The position numbers were made by a program, and so were the translations under genes. Below are positions 51,068 to 59,739 of a DNA stretch of 64,000 nt, piece after piece (positions within the stretch are counted from its first letter, which is position 1; each line of letters begins with the position of its first letter). Source of the DNA: Haloferax marinum (GTDB lineage: Archaea > Halobacteriota > Halobacteria > Halobacteriales > Haloferacaceae); the NCBI RefSeq assembly GCF_009674625.1, contig NZ_WKJQ01000001.1, positions 1,054,001-1,118,000 of the forward strand. Reading direction: 5' to 3'. The notes under the pieces were generated by a model that had not been told where the DNA came from, ran no database searches, and was given only the letters and a program-made list of their open reading frames with translations.

Positions 51068-51456
51068 CGCCAGACCTCCACGCGAAGGGTTCCGAACCTG
51101 ACGTGTCCGGGGGCCGTGCGGACACTCACACGGGTGGAGTCGCCGTCTGCGTCTGTCGGTGCGTCGGCTCCGACGACGCGCCGCTCGTCGCCGGCGGCGA
51201 CGACGATTCGGCAGGCGTACCCGTCTGGGCAGGCCGAGCGAGCAGTCGAGAGGCGGCGGAGTTCGACGACGCCGGCGTCGTCCACGAGGAACGATTCGAC
51301 GTTGTCGAGCGTGGCCGGTGCGAGGGCTCGGTCTGCGACCGGGTGTGAGCGGTCGAGCACCGTCGCGTACCCAGAGAGCGCTGCACAGACGACCACCAGT
51401 GCGGTGAGCGCGGCGACCGGCGAGGTCTGAGCCCTACGCGGCGACGACGGTGACAT
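51064..51456 (-). CDS. Pilin-like protein of the pilus operon (DUF7285-like)
   Basis: 130 residues from ATG 51456. N-terminus MSPSSPRRAQTSPVAALTAL has a positively charged stretch followed by QTSPV and a long hydrophobic helix, like the cleavage region of archaeal type IV pilins. The globular part contains a CPDGYAC cysteine pair (possible disulfide). It overlaps the DUF7283-like gene by 23 bases and the DUF7284-like gene by 4 bases. Confidence 0.72.
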   Translation of the reverse strand: MSPSSPRRAQTSPVAALTALVVVCAALSGYATVLDRSHPVADRALAPATLDNVESFLVDDAGVVELRRLSTARSACPDGYACRIVVAAGDERRVVGADAPTDADGDSTRVSVRTAPGHVRFGTLRVEVWR

Positions 51457-51904
51457 CCATTCCCTCCCACGAGACGTGTCGAACGACGAGTTCTTCGGCG
51501 GCCGGCCGCCACGACGAGTTGGTCTGTTGTGCGTCTGCAACGGCGGTACGGAGTTCAGCAGGCGACTCGAAGACTGCGCTCGGTCGCGCACCGAACGCGA
51601 CCGACTCGAGTTTCGTTCCGGGTGCCGCCGGCGTAACTGGGCCGAACGCGAACGTCGCGTGTGCGGTTCCACCGGCGTTACGGAGGCCGATGCGGTGTGC
51701 GCCGAGGCGGACGGATTCGGCGCCGAGTGAGTGTTCGGCCACGGTATCGTACTCGGCGACAGCGACGCCATCGACGGTGTCCGCGACGCCGGATGCGTCC
51801 GGTGCCGGAGTCGTCGGGAGTCCCGCGACGATACCGAGCAGAACTGTCGCGGCCACCGAGAGTGCGGCCCACGTGTACAGCGATTCGAGCGGTGCGTCGA
51901 ACAT
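51434..51904 (-). CDS. Pilin-like protein of the pilus operon (DUF7283-like)
   Basis: 156 residues. MFDAPLESLYTWAALSVAAT begins a single N-terminal helix (to about residue 29), followed by a beta-rich domain with LGAESVRLGAHRIGLRNAGG and THATFAFGPV-type strands (HATFAFGPVTPAAPG). It is the first gene after the TadBC-type platform gene, separated from it by a 30-bp tandem repeat. Predicted to be exported; possibly a major or minor pilin. Confidence 0.7.
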   Translation of the reverse strand: MFDAPLESLYTWAALSVAATVLLGIVAGLPTTPAPDASGVADTVDGVAVAEYDTVAEHSLGAESVRLGAHRIGLRNAGGTAHATFAFGPVTPAAPGTKLESVAFGARPSAVFESPAELRTAVADAQQTNSSWRPAAEELVVRHVSWEGMDVTVVAA

Positions 51905-51966
51905 AGACCGGAGTGGTCCCGTTCGAGTATATAAACCTCAGCACGGTTCGGTCCAACGCTCGACGC

Positions 51967-52086
51967 TCGAACGCCCGATGGCCAGCTGTCCCACGTTCGA
52001 ACGCCCGATGGTCAACCGCCCCATGCTCGAACGCCCGATGGTCAACCGCCCCATGCTCGAACGCCCGATGGTCAACCGCCCCACGC
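51967..52086. repeat. 30-bp tandem repeat inside the pilus operon
   Basis: Four 30-base units with exact periodicity (51967-51996, 51997-52026, 52027-52056, 52057-52086). Units 2-4 are nearly identical (start TCGAACGCCCGATGGTCAAC) and unit 1 diverges in its second half. A partial unit runs into the end of the platform gene (stop at 52091). The array occupies most of the 186-base gap between the platform gene and the DUF7283-like gene, the only real gap within the operon besides the one at 55855. Confidence 0.9.
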
Positions 52087-52090
52087 CCGA

Positions 52091-53812
52091 TTAGACGAGT
52101 GCGCCCGCGGCGGCGAACGAAACGAGGAACGTCGCCGTCGCGGAGACGAGTGCCCCGCCGACGCGCGAGGCGACGAGGTGTCGGTCTAGTCCGTTCTCGA
52201 TACCGACCGAGAGCGTCGTGAGCAACACGGCAGACAGGAGGACGTACACACCCACTGCGAACCCGAAGTCACCGGTTGCCATGGGGGCAGTGACTGCCGC
52301 TTCGCCGAGAGACCGAGCGGGGGCCATTCCGTCTGCGAGCGCGACAGTCGCACCCGCGACGAGCGGGCCGAAGAACGCCGCCGTGTTCGAGAGCGTCTCG
52401 GTGATAGACGCGAGTTCACGGCGTGCTTCTGCGTCGAGTCGAGAGAGTGCTGCGAGTTGGTCGGCCATCGAGACGATGGCACGCCCTGCAGGACGGCCCT
52501 CGCTGGCGGCGAGTCCGAGGAGCGTGACGACGCCGGCGACGCGAGGACTCGGCACCGACTCGAGGACGCCGTACTCCCCACAGAACGATTCGACGACGCC
52601 CACACGAAGTCGGCGCTGGACACCGACTGCGTCGGCGAACAACTCGCCAGTCGCACCGGGAACCGACGACGACGCACGGTCGAGCGCCGATTCGACCGAC
52701 TCACCTTCGGACACGGCACGCCCGACGAGGTAGAGGACGTCCGACAGACCGTCTTCGACGGTCTGCACCTGTTCTCGGAGTGCGACGACTGGCCGTGCGG
52801 AGACGTACAGCGTCGACCCGAGACCACCACCGACTGCGGCGAACGGGGCGGCCCACGGTGCGACGAACGCGGAGACGGCGGCGGCACCCGAGACACCGAC
52901 AGCGACCCCGACGAGTCCGGCACGGAGTCGGTGGTCGTCGACCGCAGGGTGCGACGAGTCGACCGACAGTGGTGCGAACGCGACGGGTCTGCGGACGAGT
53001 ACCCATCCGACTGCAGCGAGGAGACAGACCGGGAGGACGACGTCGTACAGGAAGACGACGTGCATCGTCGAGATATCGACGCCAGCGACCCGTGCCGCAG
53101 GGAGTGCGCCGACGAGTGCAAGCGGAAGCAGGACACCGAAGGCGTAGACGGCGGTTACTGGTCCGCGGATTCCGCCGGCGAAGTCGGCGAGTCGGTCACG
53201 AGTCCCCTCGCGGACGACTTCGTGCGCTCTATCGAGTGCTCGGTCTCGTTCACCAGCGGGAACGTCGGCGGCCGTCTGGAGCAACGCCGTCGCGCGGTCC
53301 AGTGCGGGGAACCACGGACGCCACGCGGCGGCGAACTCACCGAGCCCAGCAGTTGGTGTTCCGCGGGCACGGTCGGTGTGCGCGGCGAGCGAGTCCGAAA
53401 GCGGGTCGTCGGTCGCCCGAGCGGCGAACACCGCTGCGTGCTCGACCGAGGGTTCGATTCGCATTCGGAGCGCGATACGGCCGACCAGTTCGGGGACGCG
53501 ACCGAGTGCGCGAGTGCGTCGGAGTGTCGCCAACCAGACGGGTGTGACGTGAATCGCGTGTGCCGAACCGAGCGCCGACGCGAGTGCGACCAAGACGACT
53601 GTCAACGTCGGAAAACCAGCGAGAACGGCTACAGAACCACCGAGAGCGCCTGCGGGAATCGACGCACCGTACCCGGCACCGACGACGGTTTCGGCGTCCA
53701 CTCGAGAACCGAGGAACGTGAGCGCGCGCCGTAACTCGTCGCTGGGGTCGCTCGTGGCCGGAGCGAGTCGCGCGAGCATCGGCAACGACGCGTGAACAGC
53801 AGTCGTTAGCAT
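52091..53812 (-). CDS. Type IV pilus / type II secretion membrane platform (fused TadB-TadC type)
   Basis: 573 residues from ATG 53812. Two GspF/T2SSF domains in one chain: the first around residues 95-290 (ELVGRIALRMRIEPSVEHAA, DRATALLQTAADVPAGERD), the second around 330-560 (VVALREQVQTVEDGLSDVLY, GRPAGRAIVSMADQLAALSR), with several membrane helices after each. It is the inner-membrane platform that works with the ATPase encoded just upstream, whose stop it overlaps by 7 bases. This is the PilC partner of a PilB-type ATPase in haloarchaeal terms. Confidence 0.88.
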   Translation of the reverse strand: MLTTAVHASLPMLARLAPATSDPSDELRRALTFLGSRVDAETVVGAGYGASIPAGALGGSVAVLAGFPTLTVVLVALASALGSAHAIHVTPVWLATLRRTRALGRVPELVGRIALRMRIEPSVEHAAVFAARATDDPLSDSLAAHTDRARGTPTAGLGEFAAAWRPWFPALDRATALLQTAADVPAGERDRALDRAHEVVREGTRDRLADFAGGIRGPVTAVYAFGVLLPLALVGALPAARVAGVDISTMHVVFLYDVVLPVCLLAAVGWVLVRRPVAFAPLSVDSSHPAVDDHRLRAGLVGVAVGVSGAAAVSAFVAPWAAPFAAVGGGLGSTLYVSARPVVALREQVQTVEDGLSDVLYLVGRAVSEGESVESALDRASSSVPGATGELFADAVGVQRRLRVGVVESFCGEYGVLESVPSPRVAGVVTLLGLAASEGRPAGRAIVSMADQLAALSRLDAEARRELASITETLSNTAAFFGPLVAGATVALADGMAPARSLGEAAVTAPMATGDFGFAVGVYVLLSAVLLTTLSVGIENGLDRHLVASRVGGALVSATATFLVSFAAAGALV

Positions 53813-55854
53813 TCGGAACCACACCCTGAATCGCCTGCAACACGGTCAGCAGGAGCAGTCTGCCCAGTCCGTGCGAGCGACGACAACTTCGACGCACGGG
53901 CGTCGAGTTCGTCCAGAACGTCGGCGTACGACTCACCGGGAACGGCGAGCGACTCGACGGCGACACTGTCGCCACGGTCGATGGTTCCCGTCGGCACGGT
54001 CGACTCGCCATCGTGTGAGAACAACGTCTCGAACGCGACGTCGTCACCCGCCGACCGAACTTCCTCGACGGAGGCCACACGGTGTGACTCCGCTCGCTGG
54101 CACGTGACGACGAGGTCTGTCGCGGCGAACGACGACGCGGGCACCCCGAGGTCAGACACGACGCGTTCGCGGACGTCGGCCGCACCGTCGCCGTGAATCG
54201 TGCCGAGGACGGCGCTGGCGTTCGCTCCGACACGCATCGCCTCGTAGAGGACGGCCGCCTCGTCGCCGCGAACCTCACCCACTGCGAGCGCTCCGTCACC
54301 CAATCGGAGCGCCGCGTGAAGCGCCTCTTGCGGCGTCGGTTCGGGACCACCCGTCGTGTCGGTTCGGAGGGCCTGGACGTCGCGACCGGCCGACCGAAGA
54401 CTCGACGCAGGGAGCTCCGGCGTGTCTTCGATGAGGACCGTTCGAACGTCGCTCGGCAGCTCCCAGAGGAGCGATTCGAGGAACGTCGTCTTTCCCGCTC
54501 CTCGGGCACCGGCGACGAGGATGGACGCACCACGTTCGACGGCGAGCGAACAGACTGCGGCGGCGTCCGGTGAGAGCGTCTCGTTTTCGACCAGTGTAGC
54601 GAGCGTCAACGGCGTCTCGTCGTGCCGGCGGAAGGCGAATCCGAGACCGTCACTCGCCGGTGCGGTGACGCCTGCGACGCGGATGCTCGTCCCGCCGGCG
54701 TCGATGACGGTGTCGAGTGTCGGGTCCGCGCGAGAAAAGGACGCACCACTCACGCGCCGAAGGCGAGAGGCGAGTGACGCCGCCCCACCGGGAGCGAGAC
54801 GAACGTTCGTCGGCATCGACGTGCCCTCGACGACGACGCGAATCGGGTTCTCGTCGGCAGGCGTCGAGATGTACACGTCGGAGACACGAGGGTCAGAAAA
54901 GAGGTCGTCGAGGACGCCGTGGCCCTGTGTGTGCTTTTCCAGAATCGACGCGAGCGTGTCGATGGGGAGGGTCGTGTCGGCAGACCGTCTCTCGCTGTCC
55001 GACGAACCCAGTTCGTCGGCGTCGGCAACGAGGCGGACAGCACGGCCGGGTGCGCGCGCTCCGGCCTCGACAGTCCCGCGAGCGAGCGCGTCGTGTGCTG
55101 CTTCGAGCGCCTCCGCAGAGACAGGGTCGAGGCTCGACTCCGGCGGGTCGAGATGGTAGACTGGCCCCCGTGGCGTCTCGTACCGACGGGCGATTGCACC
55201 GGTGTCGAGCGTCGTCGACTCGGCGAGTCGTGCCTCAGCAGGTGGGCGTGGGTCGACACGTGACCGAGCGACCGTCGGACCGACGACCGCGCGCAACGCG
55301 TCACCGTATCCGTCGGCTCGGTCGGCACCTTCGGCGAGTCCGGTTTCGACGGCCGCGCGGCGTATCGGACCTGCGCGGCCGGTCGCCTCGTGGGCAGCGC
55401 CGAGTGGGTCCGTTCGGGTGCGTTCTGCAAGCCGTTCGTCGTAGAACCGGACACGTTCGGCAAATCGGCCGGCCGCGACGAGGAGGCCAGTCGCGCCATC
55501 GTCGTATCGGCGTTCCAAGCCATCGGTTCGGACGACGACTGCGTCTACGTCGTCTGTCTCCAGCGTCTCGACGACTGTCGCCCGGCACGCAGCGGCAGTC
55601 GCGAGTGACCCGGTGTTCGGACAGTCGGTCGCGTCGACGACGAGCGTGGTCGTCTCGTCGTCTGGGCGGTCGGTCGGCGTCGAAATCGTCGGCGTACAGC
55701 CACAGTCGGCAGTGGGGTCCGACTCTCCGAGGTCCGTGCCGACGACAGCAGCGAGTGTGGTGACGACCGAATCGGGGAGCGGCGAGCGGTCCGCGTTCAA
55801 AAGCGACGAACAGCCGAAATCTGGGAACGACGAGCGGTCGAAGTCGAGAGGCAT
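53806..55854 (-). CDS. Type IV pilus / secretion ATPase (GspE-TadA-PilB type)
   Basis: 682 residues. The C-terminal RecA-like ATPase has Walker A GARGAGKTT (449-457), the Asp-box-like LIEDTPEL (474-481), VGEVRGDEA (525-533) and the His box GTIHGD (551-556). Residues ~300-420 are the N-terminal ATPase domain (LASILEKHTQGHGVLDDLFS, VSDVYIS). The first ~290 residues are a family-specific, Cys-containing extension (ADCGCTP at 49-55); the C-terminus ends SGCGSEC, so metal binding is conceivable. It energises assembly of the pilus-like structure. Confidence 0.9.
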   Translation of the reverse strand: MPLDFDRSSFPDFGCSSLLNADRSPLPDSVVTTLAAVVGTDLGESDPTADCGCTPTISTPTDRPDDETTTLVVDATDCPNTGSLATAAACRATVVETLETDDVDAVVVRTDGLERRYDDGATGLLVAAGRFAERVRFYDERLAERTRTDPLGAAHEATGRAGPIRRAAVETGLAEGADRADGYGDALRAVVGPTVARSRVDPRPPAEARLAESTTLDTGAIARRYETPRGPVYHLDPPESSLDPVSAEALEAAHDALARGTVEAGARAPGRAVRLVADADELGSSDSERRSADTTLPIDTLASILEKHTQGHGVLDDLFSDPRVSDVYISTPADENPIRVVVEGTSMPTNVRLAPGGAASLASRLRRVSGASFSRADPTLDTVIDAGGTSIRVAGVTAPASDGLGFAFRRHDETPLTLATLVENETLSPDAAAVCSLAVERGASILVAGARGAGKTTFLESLLWELPSDVRTVLIEDTPELPASSLRSAGRDVQALRTDTTGGPEPTPQEALHAALRLGDGALAVGEVRGDEAAVLYEAMRVGANASAVLGTIHGDGAADVRERVVSDLGVPASSFAATDLVVTCQRAESHRVASVEEVRSAGDDVAFETLFSHDGESTVPTGTIDRGDSVAVESLAVPGESYADVLDELDARASKLSSLARTGQTAPADRVAGDSGCGSEC

Positions 55855-55950
55855 ACGGTGGGGTGGCCCCGTCCCCCTATTTGAACCTACGCAGGAAATC
55901 GAGGGAGAGAAATCGGCGTCGTACAGGCTGTCGAAGTCACAGAATCCGGA

Positions 55951-55996
55951 TTACGCTGGTTCGACGACGGGTTCGAGTTACGCTGGTTCGACGACG
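55951..55996. repeat. Duplicated gene end: 19-bp direct repeat, 27-bp period
   Basis: TTACGCTGGTTCGACGACG occurs at 55951-55969 and 55978-55996. The second copy holds the stop codon and last five codons of the DUF7311-like gene (minus strand ...VVEPA, stop), so the 3' end of that gene has been copied once into the following gap. Confidence 0.8.
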
Positions 55997-56418
55997 ACCA
56001 CCGGTCCAGCGCTGTCTGCCTGCAGCGTCAACCGAAGGCGGTGCTCACCGGGGGCGAAGACGAGTCGCTCGCCAGCGACGCGGACGCGTGGCCCCCCGAC
56101 CCGTCGGACGACAGTCGGTCCAGAGGCCGTGGTCGCCGCCAGTTCGACGCCGTCACCACCGCGAATCGTGAGTCGGGAGACACCGGCCGCCCGCCACGAC
56201 CCGGACGGAACGGAGACGGCGACGTATCGTCGTGCACCGGCGAGTCCAGTGGGTGTCGGGTCTTCGGTGGCCGCGAGCGAGGCGGCCGCGTGGGCGATAT
56301 CGTTCGCAATCGTCCCGACCTCGACAGTCGTCGCGTCTGCCCGTGCGGCGTCGGCCGCTGGAAACGCGACACTCGCGATTGCGACGGTGAGCAGACACGC
56401 GAGGACGACGCGAATCAC
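55978..56418 (-). CDS. Exported protein of the pilus operon (DUF7311-like)
   Basis: 146 residues. N-terminal MIRVVLACLLTVAIASVAFP is a signal-peptide-like or anchor helix followed by AADAARADAT. The rest is a beta-rich domain (RRYVAVSVPSGSWRAAGVSR, LVFAPGEHRLRLTLQADS). Its ATG overlaps the stop of the coiled-coil gene by 4 bases. The following 123-base gap before the ATPase gene contains a duplicated copy of its own 3' end. Confidence 0.72.
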   Translation of the reverse strand: MIRVVLACLLTVAIASVAFPAADAARADATTVEVGTIANDIAHAAASLAATEDPTPTGLAGARRYVAVSVPSGSWRAAGVSRLTIRGGDGVELAATTASGPTVVRRVGGPRVRVAGERLVFAPGEHRLRLTLQADSAGPVVVVEPA

Positions 56419-56921
56419 AGCACATCACGGAGTCGCGCTGCGAGTCCACTGGACTGCTCGTCCGTCTGTTCGCGACGGGCGGGATGGTCGAACTCGGTGT
56501 GCGACTGTGGACGCGAAGTGGACAGTTCCGATACAGACTCGGTTCCGCCGAGGTCCGACACCGGTTCGTCTCCCTCGAGTTCTGACACCGATTCGTCGAC
56601 GAGTGCCGCTTCGAGCGATTCGGCCTTCGCGAGTGCGGCGTTCGCACGGCGTTCGACGTCTTCGTTGACGGTCCGGACACCGCCGACGTAGCCACGAATC
56701 GCCTGCGTCGCCGCGTCCACGTCGTCCAGTCGGTCCGAAATCGACTCCACGGTCGATTCGAGGTCCGAGATCCGAGTCTCGATTGCGGCGAGGTCTTCGA
56801 GTGCAGAGACGTCGGTGTCGGTCCCAGTCAGCGTTCGTTCGACCGCTTCCAGTCGGGCGACGAGTTCGTCGGTTCGGTCGGGCGTCGATTCTGCGGCAGT
56901 TCGCGAAGTGCGGTGGGTCAT
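56415..56921 (-). CDS. Coiled-coil protein heading the pilus operon (DUF7310-like)
   Basis: 168 residues from ATG 56921 (in-frame ATG 56942 is possible). Residues ~15-105 are a heptad-rich coiled coil (DELVARLEAVERTLTGTDTD, AIETRISDLESTVESISDRL, AATQAIRGYVGGVRTVNEDV), the remainder a disordered Ser/Glu-rich tail. No signal peptide, so probably cytosolic. The minus-strand TATA-like TTTATGTT (about 56946-56953) predicts a leaderless operon start. It sits back-to-back with cetZ2, with 119 bases between the start codons. Confidence 0.75.
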   Translation of the reverse strand: MTHRTSRTAAESTPDRTDELVARLEAVERTLTGTDTDVSALEDLAAIETRISDLESTVESISDRLDDVDAATQAIRGYVGGVRTVNEDVERRANAALAKAESLEAALVDESVSELEGDEPVSDLGGTESVSELSTSRPQSHTEFDHPARREQTDEQSSGLAARLRDVL

Positions 56922-57040
56922 ACGACGGGGTGGTTCCGTCATCCAACATAAACCTCGGGACCGAGATACTGGGTCGCCTCGGCGTCGCAACCAGTCACCT
57001 GTGGGGAACGTTCAAGAGAAGTCCCAGAGTGGAGTGGGGC

Positions 57041-58123
57041 ATGAAGACCGTCCTGATTGGTGTTGGACAAGCAGGTGGAAAACTCACTGCGGCCCTCCAG
57101 TCGTTCGACCAGCAGATGGGTTTCGGTGCCGTCCTCGACGCAGTCGGGGTAAACACCGCAAAGACCGACCTCCAGTCGCTCCCGTTCGAGACCGTCCTCA
57201 TCGGCCAAGACCGGGTCAACGGACACGGTGTCGGTGGCGACAACGAACTCGGTGCCGAAGTGATGGAGTCGGACAAGACAGAAGTCATGTCGGCACTCGA
57301 CGGCCGCGTCACGGCGAAGACGGAGTCGATATTCGTCGTCGCCGGCCTCGGCGGTGGGTCAGGGTCCGGTGGGGCACCTGTCCTCGCGAAGGCACTCAGA
57401 CGCGTCTACGACATCCCGGTCTACGTACTCGGTATCCTCCCCGGCGAAGACGAAGGCGCGATGTATCAGGTGAACGCCGGTCGGTCGCTCAAGACCATCG
57501 CGCGTGAGTCCGACGCGGTCCTCCTCGTCGACAACGACGCCTTTCGGTCGTCGGGTGAGTCGATGCGCGCAGGGTACGACGCCATCAACGACGCAATCGC
57601 CAAACGAGTCGGACTCCTCCTCGCCGCGGGAGAGGCAGTCGAGGGCGTCGGAGAGAGCGTCGTGGACAGTTCGGAACTCATCAACACGCTTCGGGCCGGC
57701 GGAATCGCCGCACTCGGATACGCCAGCGCCGAAGCCTCGGACGTCGCAGAAGAGAACATCAACGCCGTCATGAGTACGACCCGCCGGGCGGTTCTCACTG
57801 GCACGAGTCTCCCCGATGCGAGCACCGCCGACTCGGCACTCGTCGTCGTCGCTGGGAGACCGGAGGTAGTTCCCCGAAAAGGCGTCGAGCGCGCCCGTCG
57901 CTGGGTCGAAGACGAGACCGGAAGCACGCAGGTCCGTGGTGGTGACTTCCCGTTAGAGAGCGGCCGACTCGCGTCGCTCGTCCTCCTCGGCGGCGTCGAG
58001 CGGTCCGGGCGCGTCGAGTCGTTCATGGAACGCGCTCGTGAGGCCATCGAAGAAGCCGATACAGTGGTTCGAGGGGACCCGACAGAGCAGTGGGCGAACG
58101 ACGAACTGGAAGACCTGCTGTAG
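57041..58123 (+). CDS. cetZ2: CetZ2-like tubulin/FtsZ-family cytoskeletal protein
   Basis: 360 residues from ATG 57041. GTP-binding features: MKTVLIGVGQAGGKL (T1), VNTAKTDL (T3 region) and the tubulin signature GLGGGSGSGGAP (103-113). The T7-loop catalytic Glu is Glu212 (VVDSSELINTL), the residue mutated in Haloferax volcanii CetZ2 studies as I recall. CetZ proteins control cell shape and motility; CetZ2 has a weaker role than CetZ1 in rod development. The tail is short and lacks an FtsZ-type conserved C-terminal peptide. Divergent from the pilus-like operon. Confidence 0.92.
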   Translation: MKTVLIGVGQAGGKLTAALQSFDQQMGFGAVLDAVGVNTAKTDLQSLPFETVLIGQDRVNGHGVGGDNELGAEVMESDKTEVMSALDGRVTAKTESIFVVAGLGGGSGSGGAPVLAKALRRVYDIPVYVLGILPGEDEGAMYQVNAGRSLKTIARESDAVLLVDNDAFRSSGESMRAGYDAINDAIAKRVGLLLAAGEAVEGVGESVVDSSELINTLRAGGIAALGYASAEASDVAEENINAVMSTTRRAVLTGTSLPDASTADSALVVVAGRPEVVPRKGVERARRWVEDETGSTQVRGGDFPLESGRLASLVLLGGVERSGRVESFMERAREAIEEADTVVRGDPTEQWANDELEDLL

Positions 58124-58222
58124 CGGCCACGACTCGCTCTCCGGTGGTCGAAGACGAACGGAGAGACCGGGGAACGTGAGTGTGTCCGGTGCGGCGCGAA
58201 CCTGTTCCGTTCGGCGCGGTGC

Positions 58223-59572
58223 TTACTGGTGGACGAGAGTCGCACCGTCGAGTTCGGTGCGGGTGAAGTCGACTTCCATGAGTTCGAGAATCGTCGGCGC
58301 GATGTCGTAGAGGTCGGCGTCTTCGATCTCGGCCTCGGGGTCGTCGATGTAGAGCGACGCGTTGTCGAACGAGTGCATCCCGTTGCGCGGGCCGGTTCCG
58401 AACACGTCGTCGTGACCCTTGAACCCGGACTTCAAGTCGAAGCCGTGGTTCGGGATGACGACGAGGTCCGGCGCGATGTCGTCGTGGTCGCCGCGGAACG
58501 CTTCTTCTTTGACGACGACGCGTTCGGCGACTTTCTTGCCGTTCGGTCCTTCGAGTGCTTCGAGTTTGGCCTTCAGTTCGGCACGGACCTCCTCGTACTC
58601 GTCTTCGGAGACGGAACCGCGAGGTTCGCGGCCTTCGAGGTTGATGAAGAAGCGACCGGGGATGAGCGAGTACGCCTTCGACTCGGAGGCGATGTCAGAG
58701 AGTGAGTCGTGGTCGTCGGCGTCGTACGAGAGCCACCCTTCCTGTTCGAGCCAGGTGTTGCAGTGGACCTCGTAGTCGAGCGAGGTAAAGCCGTGGTCGG
58801 ACGCGACGACGAGCGTCACGTCCTCGGGCAGGAGGTCACGGATGTTGCCGATGTACTCGTCGACTTTTCGGTAGAACTCGACGAACGCGTCTTTGTTCGG
58901 GCCGTCGCGCTCGTAATCTTCGAAGAGGAAGTGGTTGACTCGGTCGGTCGTCATGAAGACGCCGAAGAAGAGGTCCCAGTCGTCCTTTTCGAGGTAGTGG
59001 ACGAACGCCTCGTATCGTTTGTCGAGCGTCTCGTGAGCGTCTTCCATGAACGCCGTCTTGTCGTCGTCGTGGCCGAGTTTGGCGTTCACGTCGATCTTGT
59101 AGCCCATCGATTCGAGGTGGTCGCGGAACTCGTCGGGGTAGGCGGCCTTGTCGACTCCGGGCGAGAGGAATCCAGAGACCATGCGCTGGACGTTTCGTTG
59201 CGGCGGGAACGTCACGGGGACGTTCATCACCGTCGCCTTTCGGCCCGCGTCGGTGACGCGGTCCCAGAGGCGAGTGGCCTGTACGTCTCGGCCCATCGGA
59301 ACGTACGTGTCGTACGAACCGACCTCACGGTCCTGGAAGCCGTAGACGCCGGTCTCACCGGGGTTGACACCAGTCGTGAGCGCCGGCCAGCAAGCGCTGG
59401 ATTCAGGCGGGACGATACTGTCGATAGCACCACCCGAACCGTCGTCGGCCAGTGCCGCGAAGTTCGGAAACTCCTCGGGATGCTCAGAGAGGAGACTAAA
59501 TGGCACCCCGTCGATGCCGATGAAGGCGACGCGGGGGTGGTCCTTGCCGCGGAGTCGGTCGAACAAACCCAT
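58223..59572 (-). CDS. Alkaline-phosphatase-superfamily phosphodiesterase/nucleotide pyrophosphatase-like protein
   Basis: 449 residues. Type I phosphodiesterase fold: AFIGIDGVPFSLLSEHPEEF with the first metal Asp, the nucleophile region ESSACWPALTTGVNPGETGV, then FGVFMTTDRVNHFLFEDY, VVASDHGFTSLDYEVHCNTW (the SDHG metal motif) and a late histidine motif GMHSFDNASLYI. All metal-ligand segments look intact, so it should be catalytic. The substrate may be a nucleotide sugar, phospholipid or glycan phosphate. It has its own palindromic site upstream (59579-59595). Confidence 0.87.
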   Translation of the reverse strand: MGLFDRLRGKDHPRVAFIGIDGVPFSLLSEHPEEFPNFAALADDGSGGAIDSIVPPESSACWPALTTGVNPGETGVYGFQDREVGSYDTYVPMGRDVQATRLWDRVTDAGRKATVMNVPVTFPPQRNVQRMVSGFLSPGVDKAAYPDEFRDHLESMGYKIDVNAKLGHDDDKTAFMEDAHETLDKRYEAFVHYLEKDDWDLFFGVFMTTDRVNHFLFEDYERDGPNKDAFVEFYRKVDEYIGNIRDLLPEDVTLVVASDHGFTSLDYEVHCNTWLEQEGWLSYDADDHDSLSDIASESKAYSLIPGRFFINLEGREPRGSVSEDEYEEVRAELKAKLEALEGPNGKKVAERVVVKEEAFRGDHDDIAPDLVVIPNHGFDLKSGFKGHDDVFGTGPRNGMHSFDNASLYIDDPEAEIEDADLYDIAPTILELMEVDFTRTELDGATLVHQ

Positions 59573-59578
59573 GCTTCA

Positions 59579-59595
59579 GGTTATCCAAGATAACC
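59579..59595 (-). promoter_or_regulatory. Palindromic site at the promoter of the phosphodiesterase gene
   Basis: GGTTATC-CAA-GATAACC, a perfect 7-base inverted repeat, lies 7 bases before ATG 59572 and overlaps the TATA-like CTTATGGTT (minus strand). The 10-mer ATGGTTATCT (minus strand, 59588-59597) recurs upstream of the next minus-strand gene at 60607-60616. Confidence 0.5.
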
Positions 59596-59739
59596 ATAAG
59601 AAGGTTCGTCTATGTACGCGCGTTTGCGTCGATGTACGACGGATTCGAACGGCCATCCGAGTAATCGGAGAGATTCGCCGCCGAACGAACGGCGACCTAG
59701 CGAACCGAATGCACCGAAGAGTGAGAGACGATACGATGG

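Noticed and set aside
51967-52086. Possible CRISPR array
   Set aside because: Units are contiguous with no unique spacers and no cas genes are near; it is a plain tandem repeat.
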